DNA of 64,000 nucleotides. Origin: Promethearchaeota archaeon. GTDB taxonomy: Archaea; Asgardarchaeota; Lokiarchaeia; Sigynarchaeales; SOKP01. This document shows positions 26,862 through 35,527 of this stretch, one piece after another; position 1 is the first letter of the stretch; each line of letters opens with the position of its first letter. The position numbers were made by a program, and so were the translations under genes. Under the pieces are notes generated by a model. That model was not told the DNA's origin and did no database searches. It saw only the letters and a list, made by a program, of their open reading frames with translations. The DNA is taken from the NCBI GenBank assembly GCA_019057775.1, contig JAHLWT010000202.1:1-64000 (forward strand), written 5' to 3'.

Positions 26862-29800
26862 TCATCTCCTAAGATCTTCTATAAATGAATTATATCTTTT
26901 AATTTCATTATTTGCCTTTTTAATCCATATATCTTCTTTTCGCTGAGCAGCAAATTCCCTGCCTTGTTGAAAATATTTCATTGCTAAATCATATTTTCCA
27001 TTTGATACATACAAATCACCGATATTGAAATAAATCTCCGTTTTAATTGAAGCGAGTTTTATTTCTAATAAAAGAGAATTAATTTCTTTAATAATTTTAT
27101 TTGATTCAATAATTAATTTAGTCTGTGGAAAATATTTTTCAACTCTTTCACCATCTTCAGTTACTTCAATTTTTTTTATACCGTACTCAGCTTGATATTT
27201 TCCTTTTTCAAGATTTTTTAACGCATCATCATATTGACCAATCTCAAAATAACACTGCCCTAATTTTATTTGCGTATCTAAAGGTGGAGAGATAAGCATT
27301 AAAGCATATTTAAATTTTTTTGAGGCTGCCTTATAGTCATGAAGTATCATTAAAATTTCACCAAATTTATATACATTATCAGCTTTCTCTGAATCTGTTA
27401 GTTCAAGTGCTGCTTCAATCAAATCTATTGCCTCCTTTCTCATATTATTTTTAGCAAATAATTTTCCTTTTGTATAAAAGATTTGTGCTTTTAAATTGTT
27501 ATAACTATCACTCTTACTATCATCTTTATGTATTAGTTCTTTGTTGTTTTCAAGAACTTCTAAAGCTTCGTCACACTTTTCTACTTCTGTCAGAATTAAG
27601 ATTTTTAAGCTGATAGTGCGATCATTAGGATTTGATTCAAGCTTCTTATCAATTGTATCTAAAGCAACGCTGTATTTATTTAAGGATGTAAGTATTTGGC
27701 CTTTCTCATAATAAATTCCTTGATATTTGGCACCTAACATTAATGCTTTTTCAATGCCATCTAGGGCTTCTTCAGATTTTCCTAAAATATTAAATATCAG
27801 ATTTCTGATTTCATAAAAGCCCAAATATTCGGGGAACAATTCAATTCCTTTATTTATTGTTTTTAAAGCTTCTTGGGGATTTTCAAGGCTTATTAAAATT
27901 CTAGCTTTAATGCTATAGTCGGTGGGATTCTTTGGATCTATGTGGATTGCTTTACTTATGGCATCCAAAGCCTCATCTTGACGAAAATATTTATGCAAAA
28001 TGCTTGATCTGATTCGAAAATAATTTGGTTCTTTTGGGTTAATTTCAATTGCTTTATTAATTTGAAATATAGCCTCATCATATTTTTCAGATGAAGCAAG
28101 GATATAAGTCTTAATAACATATACCTCAGCTAGTTCTGGATTTAATTTGATAACTTTTTCAATAATTTCAAGAGCATCCTCCTGTTTATTCATACTTAAT
28201 AAAACTATCGCTTTTATTCTGCAGAATTCGTATTGATAAGAAGCCTCTGTTTCCTCTCCCTTGGATAATGTCTCTTTATCAAATAAATCTCCAGTTATTA
28301 ATTTTGGTTCTTTTGGCCATTTTTTAATTGCATTATTTACTACTTCTAAAGCTTCATTATATTTTCTGAGTTGTCTTAAAGTTTCAATTTTTAACTTGAT
28401 TATTTGAGAGTCTGAGTCATTAAATCTATAGTATCTTGAAATTAATTCTAAAGACTTATCATAATTTCTCTTAATCAATTGATAGAGAATTTCATGATAA
28501 TACCCTTTACCAATATTATCTGATAAGGCTGCAATATCTTTTGGATATATTTCTAACAAACTCTTTACAATTTTTTTAGCTATAATAGATTCATTATATT
28601 CAATTGATTGCCTCACTGCGTAATAATATATCCACCATTGTTCTTTGTTAACATCTAATGTTAAGAACTTAATAATATCATTAGGTTTTTTTAGGATTAT
28701 TAAGAGATCAATTTTTCTTCTGTATAAATCAATTACTTCTTGGGAATAGAGTTCATCAGGATTATATCCAACTGTATATTCAAGATAGTAATTAATTTCC
28801 TCCAAAGCATCATCATATCTCTCTAAGTTTATTAAGATTTCGGATTTGTGTATGTAATAGCTCAATTCCATCGCACCAAATTTCTTAATTGCGATCAAAG
28901 CTTCTTCATAGCGATGAAATTTCTTTAAAATTAGAGCATAAGTATAATAAATATACGGACCTTCAATTTTGTGAAAGTATTCTTCCTGAATCATTGCTTT
29001 TTCAATAAATTCCAACGATTCATCATGTCTTTCTAATTTACTTAAGATATTTGCTAACTCCACAAAATTAACTGATTTATAGTCTAAACTCTTCAAATTA
29101 TCCACAATCTTTGATGCCTGATCGTTTTTCTGGAAAATAATTAATAATTTCGATTTTAACAATAGAGTATTTGGATGATTAGGATCAATTTCAATTATTT
29201 TATCAACTATACTTAACGCTTTTTCATAATTATGTTCGAAAAATAGATGAATCGCTATTTTATACAATAGATCGATTAAGTATTGCCTAGAAAGGGAGTG
29301 TGATTTTTCAGTTAATTCTACACATTCATCAATTCTTCCTAAGTTAAAAAGAATATTACACTTCATTTCAAAGATTTTTTCTTGATCATCAATTTCCAAT
29401 GCTTTATTTATTGATTCTAAGGCTAATTCATAATTGCTCAAATTATTTAGTACATCCGCTTTAAGCCTAAAAAAATTAAATCCACTTGGCATAATATCCA
29501 ATTTTATCCCTTTTTCAATCGTATCGAGAGCCTCCTCACGTGCTTGCTTTATTGCTTTTTTTGACCTTTTAAGAGGTGCCGAACCTAAGATTTCTGCTTT
29601 CCAATAATACAGTTCAGGATTTTCTTCTATTTCAAGAACTTTATTTAGTTGCTCTAACGTACCTTCAAATTCTTTTTTATCATATAAGTCCCAAGCTTTT
29701 TTGATCAACTTATCTTTAGAGAAATATTTCAAGTCTTTAAATGAAGAACTGGAAACTTTAAGATCTTCGGTAGGTTTTGGTTTTTTAGGATAGTAAAACG

Positions 29801-30830
29801 TTTCTTCTACTCTTGATGGTTTTATCGCGAGTGGTTTCATTTCTTTAGCCATATCCGGTAATTCAATTACCCTTGCATATTCAATATATTCGGAGGTTGA
29901 TTTGATAAGATCCTCTTTTATTTTTTTCCTGAAATTATCAATTAAATTGTATAGACCATCTTTAAGATTTGGATGAAATAGTTGATATTTATCTACTAGT
30001 GTAAAAATAATCTCATGGTAAGTTTTTGCGAGTTCTCCTTGATTAAAATCGATTATTCCTAGATTCGTTTTATGCATAAAATTCTTTAGTTTGTCATCAA
30101 TGACGAATTCAAATATTTTTCCATATTCGCTAATTTCACTAAAAAATAATTCAATTTCCTCAGATGGCACGTTAATTTTATGAAAATTAACATCATACTC
30201 CGTATTTTCTATCAATCTTTCCAAGAAAAGGCCAATTTCATGTAAAGTGAGAAATCCATCTGAAATGTTATTATATTTTTCTATGAAAGATTCAATGGAT
30301 ATGGTTAATCTGGGATAAAATTTTGGATGATTTAAAACTAAAAATAATAATAATTTATTAAATTTGCTTTCTTCAAAAAAAAGCTTAGAAGACTTCTCAA
30401 AAGTAATAATTGAAGCCAAATTAATATATTCAATTTTTAATTGCTCGTCTTTAATTCTATTTTCTTGGAAAAAAACCTGCAATCTATTAGTTAAATTTTT
30501 GCTTCTTCTTATTTCCATCTTCAATCGAGTTTCATAATCTAATCCATACAAAAATGATCTTTTTGATAAGTGAATTTCTCCAGCACCAGTTATGAAATAT
30601 TTTACTTTCTTACGATCTTTTTCATCTAGTTTAGTATATACGTATTTCTTTTCTAAAAGATTTTTAAAATACTTATAAAATGTGGTTTTTTGAATATTAT
30701 TTGGATGATTGCCATCTCTTATAAAATCGGAAGGATTAAGAGGACCTTGTGCACTTAATGCATATAAAATGATATCCTCTTTATCACCTTTCAACCATAT
30801 ATTTGGATGAACTTTTTCTTTTAAGCTCAT
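26862..30830 (-). CDS. Giant TPR-repeat protein with N-terminal winged helix
   Basis: The 1322-residue protein opens with a winged-helix-like domain (about 15-95, with LLEKKYVYTKLDEKDRKKV) and a helical region. From about residue 375 to the end it carries an almost continuous array of tetratricopeptide repeats, visible as recurring A/L-x-x-I-x-K-A-I/L-E-I/L-x-P units such as AIEINPKEPNYFRIRSSILH. TPR arrays act as protein-binding scaffolds. The combination with a DNA-binding-like domain suggests a large regulator or adaptor. No enzymatic motif or membrane segment is seen. It diverges from the NYN ribonuclease gene across 127 bases. Its place between defence-type genes may mean it belongs to that gene set, but this is speculative. 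Confidence 0.85.
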   Translation of the reverse strand: MSLKEKVHPNIWLKGDKEDIILYALSAQGPLNPSDFIRDGNHPNNIQKTTFYKYFKNLLEKKYVYTKLDEKDRKKVKYFITGAGEIHLSKRSFLYGLDYETRLKMEIRRSKNLTNRLQVFFQENRIKDEQLKIEYINLASIITFEKSSKLFFEESKFNKLLLFLVLNHPKFYPRLTISIESFIEKYNNISDGFLTLHEIGLFLERLIENTEYDVNFHKINVPSEEIELFFSEISEYGKIFEFVIDDKLKNFMHKTNLGIIDFNQGELAKTYHEIIFTLVDKYQLFHPNLKDGLYNLIDNFRKKIKEDLIKSTSEYIEYARVIELPDMAKEMKPLAIKPSRVEETFYYPKKPKPTEDLKVSSSSFKDLKYFSKDKLIKKAWDLYDKKEFEGTLEQLNKVLEIEENPELYYWKAEILGSAPLKRSKKAIKQAREEALDTIEKGIKLDIMPSGFNFFRLKADVLNNLSNYELALESINKALEIDDQEKIFEMKCNILFNLGRIDECVELTEKSHSLSRQYLIDLLYKIAIHLFFEHNYEKALSIVDKIIEIDPNHPNTLLLKSKLLIIFQKNDQASKIVDNLKSLDYKSVNFVELANILSKLERHDESLEFIEKAMIQEEYFHKIEGPYIYYTYALILKKFHRYEEALIAIKKFGAMELSYYIHKSEILINLERYDDALEEINYYLEYTVGYNPDELYSQEVIDLYRRKIDLLIILKKPNDIIKFLTLDVNKEQWWIYYYAVRQSIEYNESIIAKKIVKSLLEIYPKDIAALSDNIGKGYYHEILYQLIKRNYDKSLELISRYYRFNDSDSQIIKLKIETLRQLRKYNEALEVVNNAIKKWPKEPKLITGDLFDKETLSKGEETEASYQYEFCRIKAIVLLSMNKQEDALEIIEKVIKLNPELAEVYVIKTYILASSEKYDEAIFQINKAIEINPKEPNYFRIRSSILHKYFRQDEALDAISKAIHIDPKNPTDYSIKARILISLENPQEALKTINKGIELFPEYLGFYEIRNLIFNILGKSEEALDGIEKALMLGAKYQGIYYEKGQILTSLNKYSVALDTIDKKLESNPNDRTISLKILILTEVEKCDEALEVLENNKELIHKDDSKSDSYNNLKAQIFYTKGKLFAKNNMRKEAIDLIEAALELTDSEKADNVYKFGEILMILHDYKAASKKFKYALMLISPPLDTQIKLGQCYFEIGQYDDALKNLEKGKYQAEYGIKKIEVTEDGERVEKYFPQTKLIIESNKIIKEINSLLLEIKLASIKTEIYFNIGDLYVSNGKYDLAMKYFQQGREFAAQRKEDIWIKKANNEIKRYNSFIEDLRR

Positions 30831-30913
30831 AATATTAAAAAGATCAATTCTAAATTTAAAGTTTGTGAAAAGTGAACATGTTCGGGAAAAATGGACATAA
30901 ATATATTGATATC

Positions 30914-30925
30914 TTTATATATATT
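30914..30925 (+). promoter_or_regulatory. Probable TATA box of the NYN-nuclease operon
   Basis: TTTATATATATT lies about 33-44 bases before the ATG at 30958, consistent with an archaeal TATA element driving the ribonuclease and nuclease-ATPase pair. Confidence 0.4.
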
Positions 30926-30957
30926 AAATAAAAAACTATTGAGATGAATATAATTAA

Positions 30958-31536
30958 ATGTGTTTAGAACCATGTTTTGTTAAATTTCCCTACCAAAAAG
31001 AATATCCTGTTTATATCGATGGAAGTAATGTTGCCTACTCTTCCTTTAACAAATGGAAAAGACCTCTATTATCAAATATAATTAGCCTTATAAACTATTT
31101 AGTTGAAGAATTAAAATTCCCTATGGAAATTGTTTACTGTATCTGTGATCCTACTCTTAAGTACAAAATAGATAAACCAACTGAATACAAAATATTAATC
31201 AAAGAAGGTTTAATTGTCGAAGCTCCGAAAGTTGCTGATGAATTTATCCTGAGTTTTGCTTTAAAACGTGAATTTTGCTTTATCATTTCAAACGACAGAT
31301 TTAGAGATTACTTTGATCAATTACCTAGTATGAAGTGGATAGAAGAAAGAAGAGTTTCATTTATGATAATTAATGATGACGTATGCTTAAGTCCTAATAT
31401 TAGTTATGAAAAAATCGATGTCTTACCATTAAATGAAGAAGAGTCTAACCAAGAGGTCCCACTTGACTCAGAAATAACAACTCTCGATATATTAAATAGA
31501 ATAGAGAAAAAAAAAGGGAGTTTAGATTTATTTTAA
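30958..31536 (+). CDS. NYN/PIN-type ribonuclease
   Basis: The 192-residue protein begins with PVYIDGSNVAYSSF (about residues 17-30), the first acidic motif of NYN/Zc3h12a-type PIN nucleases. APKVADEFILSFAL (about 90-103) supplies the second acidic group, and IISNDRFRDYFDQL (about 111-124) the third. This arrangement is very close to the RNase domain of Zc3h12a-like proteins, which cut structured RNA with a magnesium-dependent site. The Cas4-like nuclease-HerA fusion starts 27 bases downstream on the same strand, so the two probably form one system. The C-terminal 40 residues are acidic and poorly structured. Confidence 0.8.
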   Translation: MCLEPCFVKFPYQKEYPVYIDGSNVAYSSFNKWKRPLLSNIISLINYLVEELKFPMEIVYCICDPTLKYKIDKPTEYKILIKEGLIVEAPKVADEFILSFALKREFCFIISNDRFRDYFDQLPSMKWIEERRVSFMIINDDVCLSPNISYEKIDVLPLNEEESNQEVPLDSEITTLDILNRIEKKKGSLDLF

Positions 31537-31563
31537 ATTACAGAAAGGATGTGAAAAAAAAAG

Positions 31564-33900
31564 ATGGAAAAAGAAAAGAAATCGGTTAGTAGCATATTGA
31601 ATAAAGCATATGGAACAATGAAACCAATTTATGGCGGAAAACGTGGAAGAGTTCTTCATGATTCTTATTCGAAGTTTTACAAGAAAGTCTTTAAGACAGC
31701 AAATAGAAGTGTCAAGACCAATTATAGAGTATTTAGCCAAAGAGTCACTGAAGCGAAGCTTGATGTGTTATCAGATAGAAAGAGGAGTCCAGAATATGAA
31801 CTCTATTTTGAAGATGGAAAGGTTTTGTTAAACTATCTACAAAAAGAAATCCTTCAGAAAGGCAAAACACTCGCTAAAGTAAATTTTAATATTGTAGTGC
31901 CCGAAGAAATCGAAATCGAATTATTTGGTGGAATAGTCTCATTTGAGCTTGATACAGTAGGAAAGATCGGAGGTTTCAATATTCCTGCTCAAGTTGATTG
32001 TTTAATAGAAATCGCTTTAAATAGATTCATAGTTAGGGATTTTAAATCTTATGAGCGGGACAATGAAGACGATCCTAAGAACACAGAATCTCAGCATCAT
32101 AGAGCTTTCATGCAAGTATGTCTTTATGCCATAATCTTCGAGAAGACTAGACACCAAAAATGTGAAGCCATACAATTAGCCTATTTTCCCAATAAAATTA
32201 TATCATATGATTTTACGGAAGACTTAAGAGAACAAGCCAAAAAGTTTGCAATTGAAACTGCATTTGAAGGATTTAAAGGGATTAGTTTTCAATTTTCTCC
32301 AGAAGAAAATGAATATGAGGATGAACCACTAAAAGAATTTGATACTAAAACAAAATCAATTACCACTGCAACCACTGCTACCCCTCCATCAAGTATTCCA
32401 TTTAAAAATCAAGGCTCAGGTGATTCTTTCGATGAGAGTAGTCTAGGTTGGATTAATACTATTAAGGGCAAACCTCTCCAACTCATAATGGGGCAGGACA
32501 ACAAGATGGAAGGATTCTTGTATCCTAATAAAGCCCATCAAATAAAAGTTGGATATTGTGTTATCGTTGAAAAGGAAAATGATGGAGTGAGGATTATGTG
32601 CTTTGTGAAAAAAATTGAATGCTCCGAAGATTGCTTTCCAGGAGAGACTTCAAGTCATAAAGAAGAAAACTACAAGATTACACTAATCCCAGTAGGACAG
32701 TTCAGTCCTGAAGGATATCAAGATCTACTACCACAAACTGTTATTGGTGGAAAAATTAAAATCCCTTCAAACGCGGAGTTTTCCGAGTTTAAGAAGATTC
32801 CACAAAATGGGATGCCTATCGGGAAGATTCAAGGCCTGAATACTGGAATTTCATACCCTCTTGAAATCAGAACACTATACCAAAGTCTCTTCATTAGTGG
32901 CCAGCAAGGGACTGGAAAAACAACTTTAATAAAGTCAATGGCACTGCAAATAGCTCAAGTCAAGAATGCACCGGCACAAATCATATTAGATAACGAAGGT
33001 GAATATGGAGATTTAAGGAATATTCCTACTAATAAGCGGTCTGAAGAACAGATGAAAAGATATGGCATTAAGGAAATTGAACTCGGGAAATTTCGCTTTG
33101 TAAATATCGATACAAAAAATGGATATTGTTTAACCTTGAAAGCAATCGATCCAGTAGATTTACCTTACTTCCTACACGAATTGACACCAATTTCGCATGA
33201 CACTCTTCAAACCATAATTTATGATATAATTGAAGATAATGCTGAAAAGGAGTTTACACTACCAGTTCTAACAAAACTAATTTTTAAGTACATGAAAGAA
33301 GAAAAGTACGGTGTTACAGATAGTACCCAAAAGGCAATTAAAAGAGCAATGAATTCAATTTCCCTGAGAATCTTTGATGTACCCGGTGTAAAACCAATTG
33401 ATTTCGAAGCAATGTTGATGTCTGGAAAAGTAACGGTGATTAATTCATATAATTTACGCGATGCACATCAAAGAATTGTTGGTCTTTATCTATTAGCAAT
33501 TCTACATAAACGGGCATTAAAAGGTAAAGATAAAATCAATGTAGTATTCTTCTTGGATGAAGTACAACGTCTATTGCCCAAGTCTAAATCTCAAGCAGAC
33601 TCAGAGTACTTAAAGCGTATTATCAAATTCTTAGATGAAGTTGTACACCGCGGGAGAAAGAGAGATTATGGCGTAGCCTTTTCTACTCAGAGCGTCGCAG
33701 ATGTGAAAAAAGGAATAATCGATTTATGTAATTCGAAGATTTTTTTCCAGACACAAGGAAGTGGTATCAATTACATAAAAGAATACTTCAGTAATAAGGA
33801 AGACCTTGAGCGATTGAAAAAACTTCCAGTAGGACACGCTTTCATTGTGAGTAAAGGAAAGCATGAACCCGTAGAAATTAAATTCCCTAATATAAATTAA
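31564..33900 (+). CDS. Cas4/RecB-like nuclease fused to a HerA-type ATPase
   Basis: The 778-residue protein joins two activities that are usually separate. The N-terminal part holds a PD-(D/E)XK nuclease of Cas4/RecB type: QVDCLIEI supplies D145, VRDFKSY supplies D159 and K161, and Q184-x3-Y188 matches the conserved QxxxY. A beta-rich segment around 300-420 may be the HAS barrel of HerA. The C-terminal part is a HerA-like ATPase with Walker A GQQGTGKT (446-453) and Walker B VVFFLDEVQRLLP, followed by RRKRDYGVAF-like sensor sequence (HRGRKRDYG). HerA normally pumps DNA to a partner nuclease such as NurA, so this is a single-chain version. A NYN ribonuclease gene lies just upstream. A role in resection or phage defence is inferred. 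Confidence 0.8.
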   Translation: MEKEKKSVSSILNKAYGTMKPIYGGKRGRVLHDSYSKFYKKVFKTANRSVKTNYRVFSQRVTEAKLDVLSDRKRSPEYELYFEDGKVLLNYLQKEILQKGKTLAKVNFNIVVPEEIEIELFGGIVSFELDTVGKIGGFNIPAQVDCLIEIALNRFIVRDFKSYERDNEDDPKNTESQHHRAFMQVCLYAIIFEKTRHQKCEAIQLAYFPNKIISYDFTEDLREQAKKFAIETAFEGFKGISFQFSPEENEYEDEPLKEFDTKTKSITTATTATPPSSIPFKNQGSGDSFDESSLGWINTIKGKPLQLIMGQDNKMEGFLYPNKAHQIKVGYCVIVEKENDGVRIMCFVKKIECSEDCFPGETSSHKEENYKITLIPVGQFSPEGYQDLLPQTVIGGKIKIPSNAEFSEFKKIPQNGMPIGKIQGLNTGISYPLEIRTLYQSLFISGQQGTGKTTLIKSMALQIAQVKNAPAQIILDNEGEYGDLRNIPTNKRSEEQMKRYGIKEIELGKFRFVNIDTKNGYCLTLKAIDPVDLPYFLHELTPISHDTLQTIIYDIIEDNAEKEFTLPVLTKLIFKYMKEEKYGVTDSTQKAIKRAMNSISLRIFDVPGVKPIDFEAMLMSGKVTVINSYNLRDAHQRIVGLYLLAILHKRALKGKDKINVVFFLDEVQRLLPKSKSQADSEYLKRIIKFLDEVVHRGRKRDYGVAFSTQSVADVKKGIIDLCNSKIFFQTQGSGINYIKEYFSNKEDLERLKKLPVGHAFIVSKGKHEPVEIKFPNIN

Positions 33901-33944
33901 TATTTTTTTTTTATTTTTGTTGAAAAGATTGGAAGAATTAAAAT

Positions 33945-35252
33945 TTAAATAAATTCAAGATTCACCAATGATTTTTTATATATGGTAATTATATTCTGAA
34001 CATCTTTACCAGTAATTTCATTTCTAAGACTTATTCTAGCATATGCTTTACACAATATAAATAGTACTCTAATAAGGTTATTAGGATCTATTGTTCTGAA
34101 TAAGTTTTTCTTTTCATTAAGTTCAAGTACTTCATTTTTAAATTGTACAATTTGCTCTCTCACTTTCTCATCTTTAAACATTGGATCATATTTGATTTTA
34201 GCATAATTCATAAATTTAATTAAAATTTCATTAGAAATCAGGAAGTCCTTATTCTCTTCTTCTATTCTCATTAGAAATTCATCTCTAAAACTTTTCATTT
34301 GACTATTAGGTTTAATAGGAGCATATAGAACTATATCAAACTTTCTAAGAAGTGTATTTTTTCTAGGAAATTGAATACTCTTATAAATAGACAAATCATC
34401 GTTAAATTGGTTTTCTCTCGAATGAACTGCAGCTACAATTGAGGATTTCCTTAAGATTTTTTTATAATTTTTATCTAAGTCAGATAATGTATAATTTTTT
34501 AGTTCTTCTAAATTATCGATTAAAATTATACCATTTTTAGCTAAATCTGCTAATCCCGCTTTTTTACAAAAATCTCCCCCAATTTTATAGCGACTTTTAT
34601 TTCCGATAAATTTCGTATCCGATATTTGACTAATTTGGTAATTATAATTAGGCCGTAGTTTTCCTAAAGTTTTTAAATAAGTTGTTTTGTATGTTCCTGA
34701 ACTTCCAATAATTAAAAAACCTATATTAGAATGAATCCCCTTTTCATATAAAATAGGTGATTCAGCACAAAAAAGAATTAATGTCCCAATTAATTTTATA
34801 TCATCATCAATTAATACATTTTGGAAGATCAAATTTGCTATTTTCTGTTGCACTAATGGTTGTTTTGCAAAAGTTTCAAACTTCTCAATTTCTTGTTCGG
34901 TGAGAGTATTAATAGCTTCATTATTAATTATTTTTATTTCTTTAGCTAGAATGGTATAATTCGATTTTTTATAATTAGCATTATAGACTCTTAATATACC
35001 TGTTATTTGTATTTTATCCCCCAAACTCATCTTTCCAACAAAATTTTCTTGTAAAATTACACATACATCCTGTTGAATTCCTATTCGCTGATTATGTTTT
35101 CTAGGACTCCTTAAAAATGCGATTTGAATGAATCCATAGTTGTCGTCTTTAAATTCGGAAGATAATTCCGTTACAATTCCTGAACATGTCAGTAGTTTAT
35201 TATAGAAAGATGAGTTTAATTCTTCTAAAGGGATAAATAGGTCTATTTCCAT
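33945..35252 (-). CDS. Divergent MCM-like AAA+ protein
   Basis: The 435-residue protein resembles a shortened MCM helicase subunit. An OB-like N-terminal region (about 20-110) is followed by an AAA+ core with a variant Walker A GSSGTYKT (183-190). MCM-style KAGLADLAKNGIILIDNLEEL (231-251) parallels the AGALVLAD-x-GIxxIDE motif. Sensor AAVHS follows, and LLRKFDIVL (301-309) parallels the arginine finger LLSRFDLIF. The Walker B glutamate is replaced by asparagine, and the N-terminal zinc region of true MCMs is absent. It is therefore unlikely to be the replicative helicase and could be an element-borne or inactive paralogue. It converges on the nuclease-HerA fusion gene. Confidence 0.75.
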   Translation of the reverse strand: MEIDLFIPLEELNSSFYNKLLTCSGIVTELSSEFKDDNYGFIQIAFLRSPRKHNQRIGIQQDVCVILQENFVGKMSLGDKIQITGILRVYNANYKKSNYTILAKEIKIINNEAINTLTEQEIEKFETFAKQPLVQQKIANLIFQNVLIDDDIKLIGTLILFCAESPILYEKGIHSNIGFLIIGSSGTYKTTYLKTLGKLRPNYNYQISQISDTKFIGNKSRYKIGGDFCKKAGLADLAKNGIILIDNLEELKNYTLSDLDKNYKKILRKSSIVAAVHSRENQFNDDLSIYKSIQFPRKNTLLRKFDIVLYAPIKPNSQMKSFRDEFLMRIEEENKDFLISNEILIKFMNYAKIKYDPMFKDEKVREQIVQFKNEVLELNEKKNLFRTIDPNNLIRVLFILCKAYARISLRNEITGKDVQNIITIYKKSLVNLEFI

Positions 35253-35383
35253 ATAAAAATAAAAAAAATGGTAGTGTTTAAATACCTAGAGTTAATTAAT
35301 TTTTTAAAAAAAATAATAGGATTACTTAATTTTGATTAAAATCATAAATATTTATTTCTTTTAATTTAGATCATGACTCCTAC

Positions 35384-35503
35384 ATGAAATTGAAGCTTTA
35401 CTTGTCTCTTCTATTATTTTTCTTATTCTTAAGAGATACGTACCTCCAAGCTCTAACACTTAAAACACAAATCGATCAATTAAGAAATAGAGTGGTGTTT
35501 TAA
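35384..35503 (+). CDS. Possible 39-residue small membrane protein
   Basis: A short frame starting with ATG encodes a hydrophobic segment (LYLSLLLFFLFL) followed by a charged tail (KTQIDQLRNR). It stops 24 bases before the TraG-like gene on the same strand. No clear ribosome-binding site is seen. It may be a small membrane partner of the ATPase or a chance frame. Confidence 0.3.
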   Translation: MKLKLYLSLLLFFLFLRDTYLQALTLKTQIDQLRNRVVF

Positions 35504-35527
35504 TGTTTTTAATCAAAAAAGAATTAA

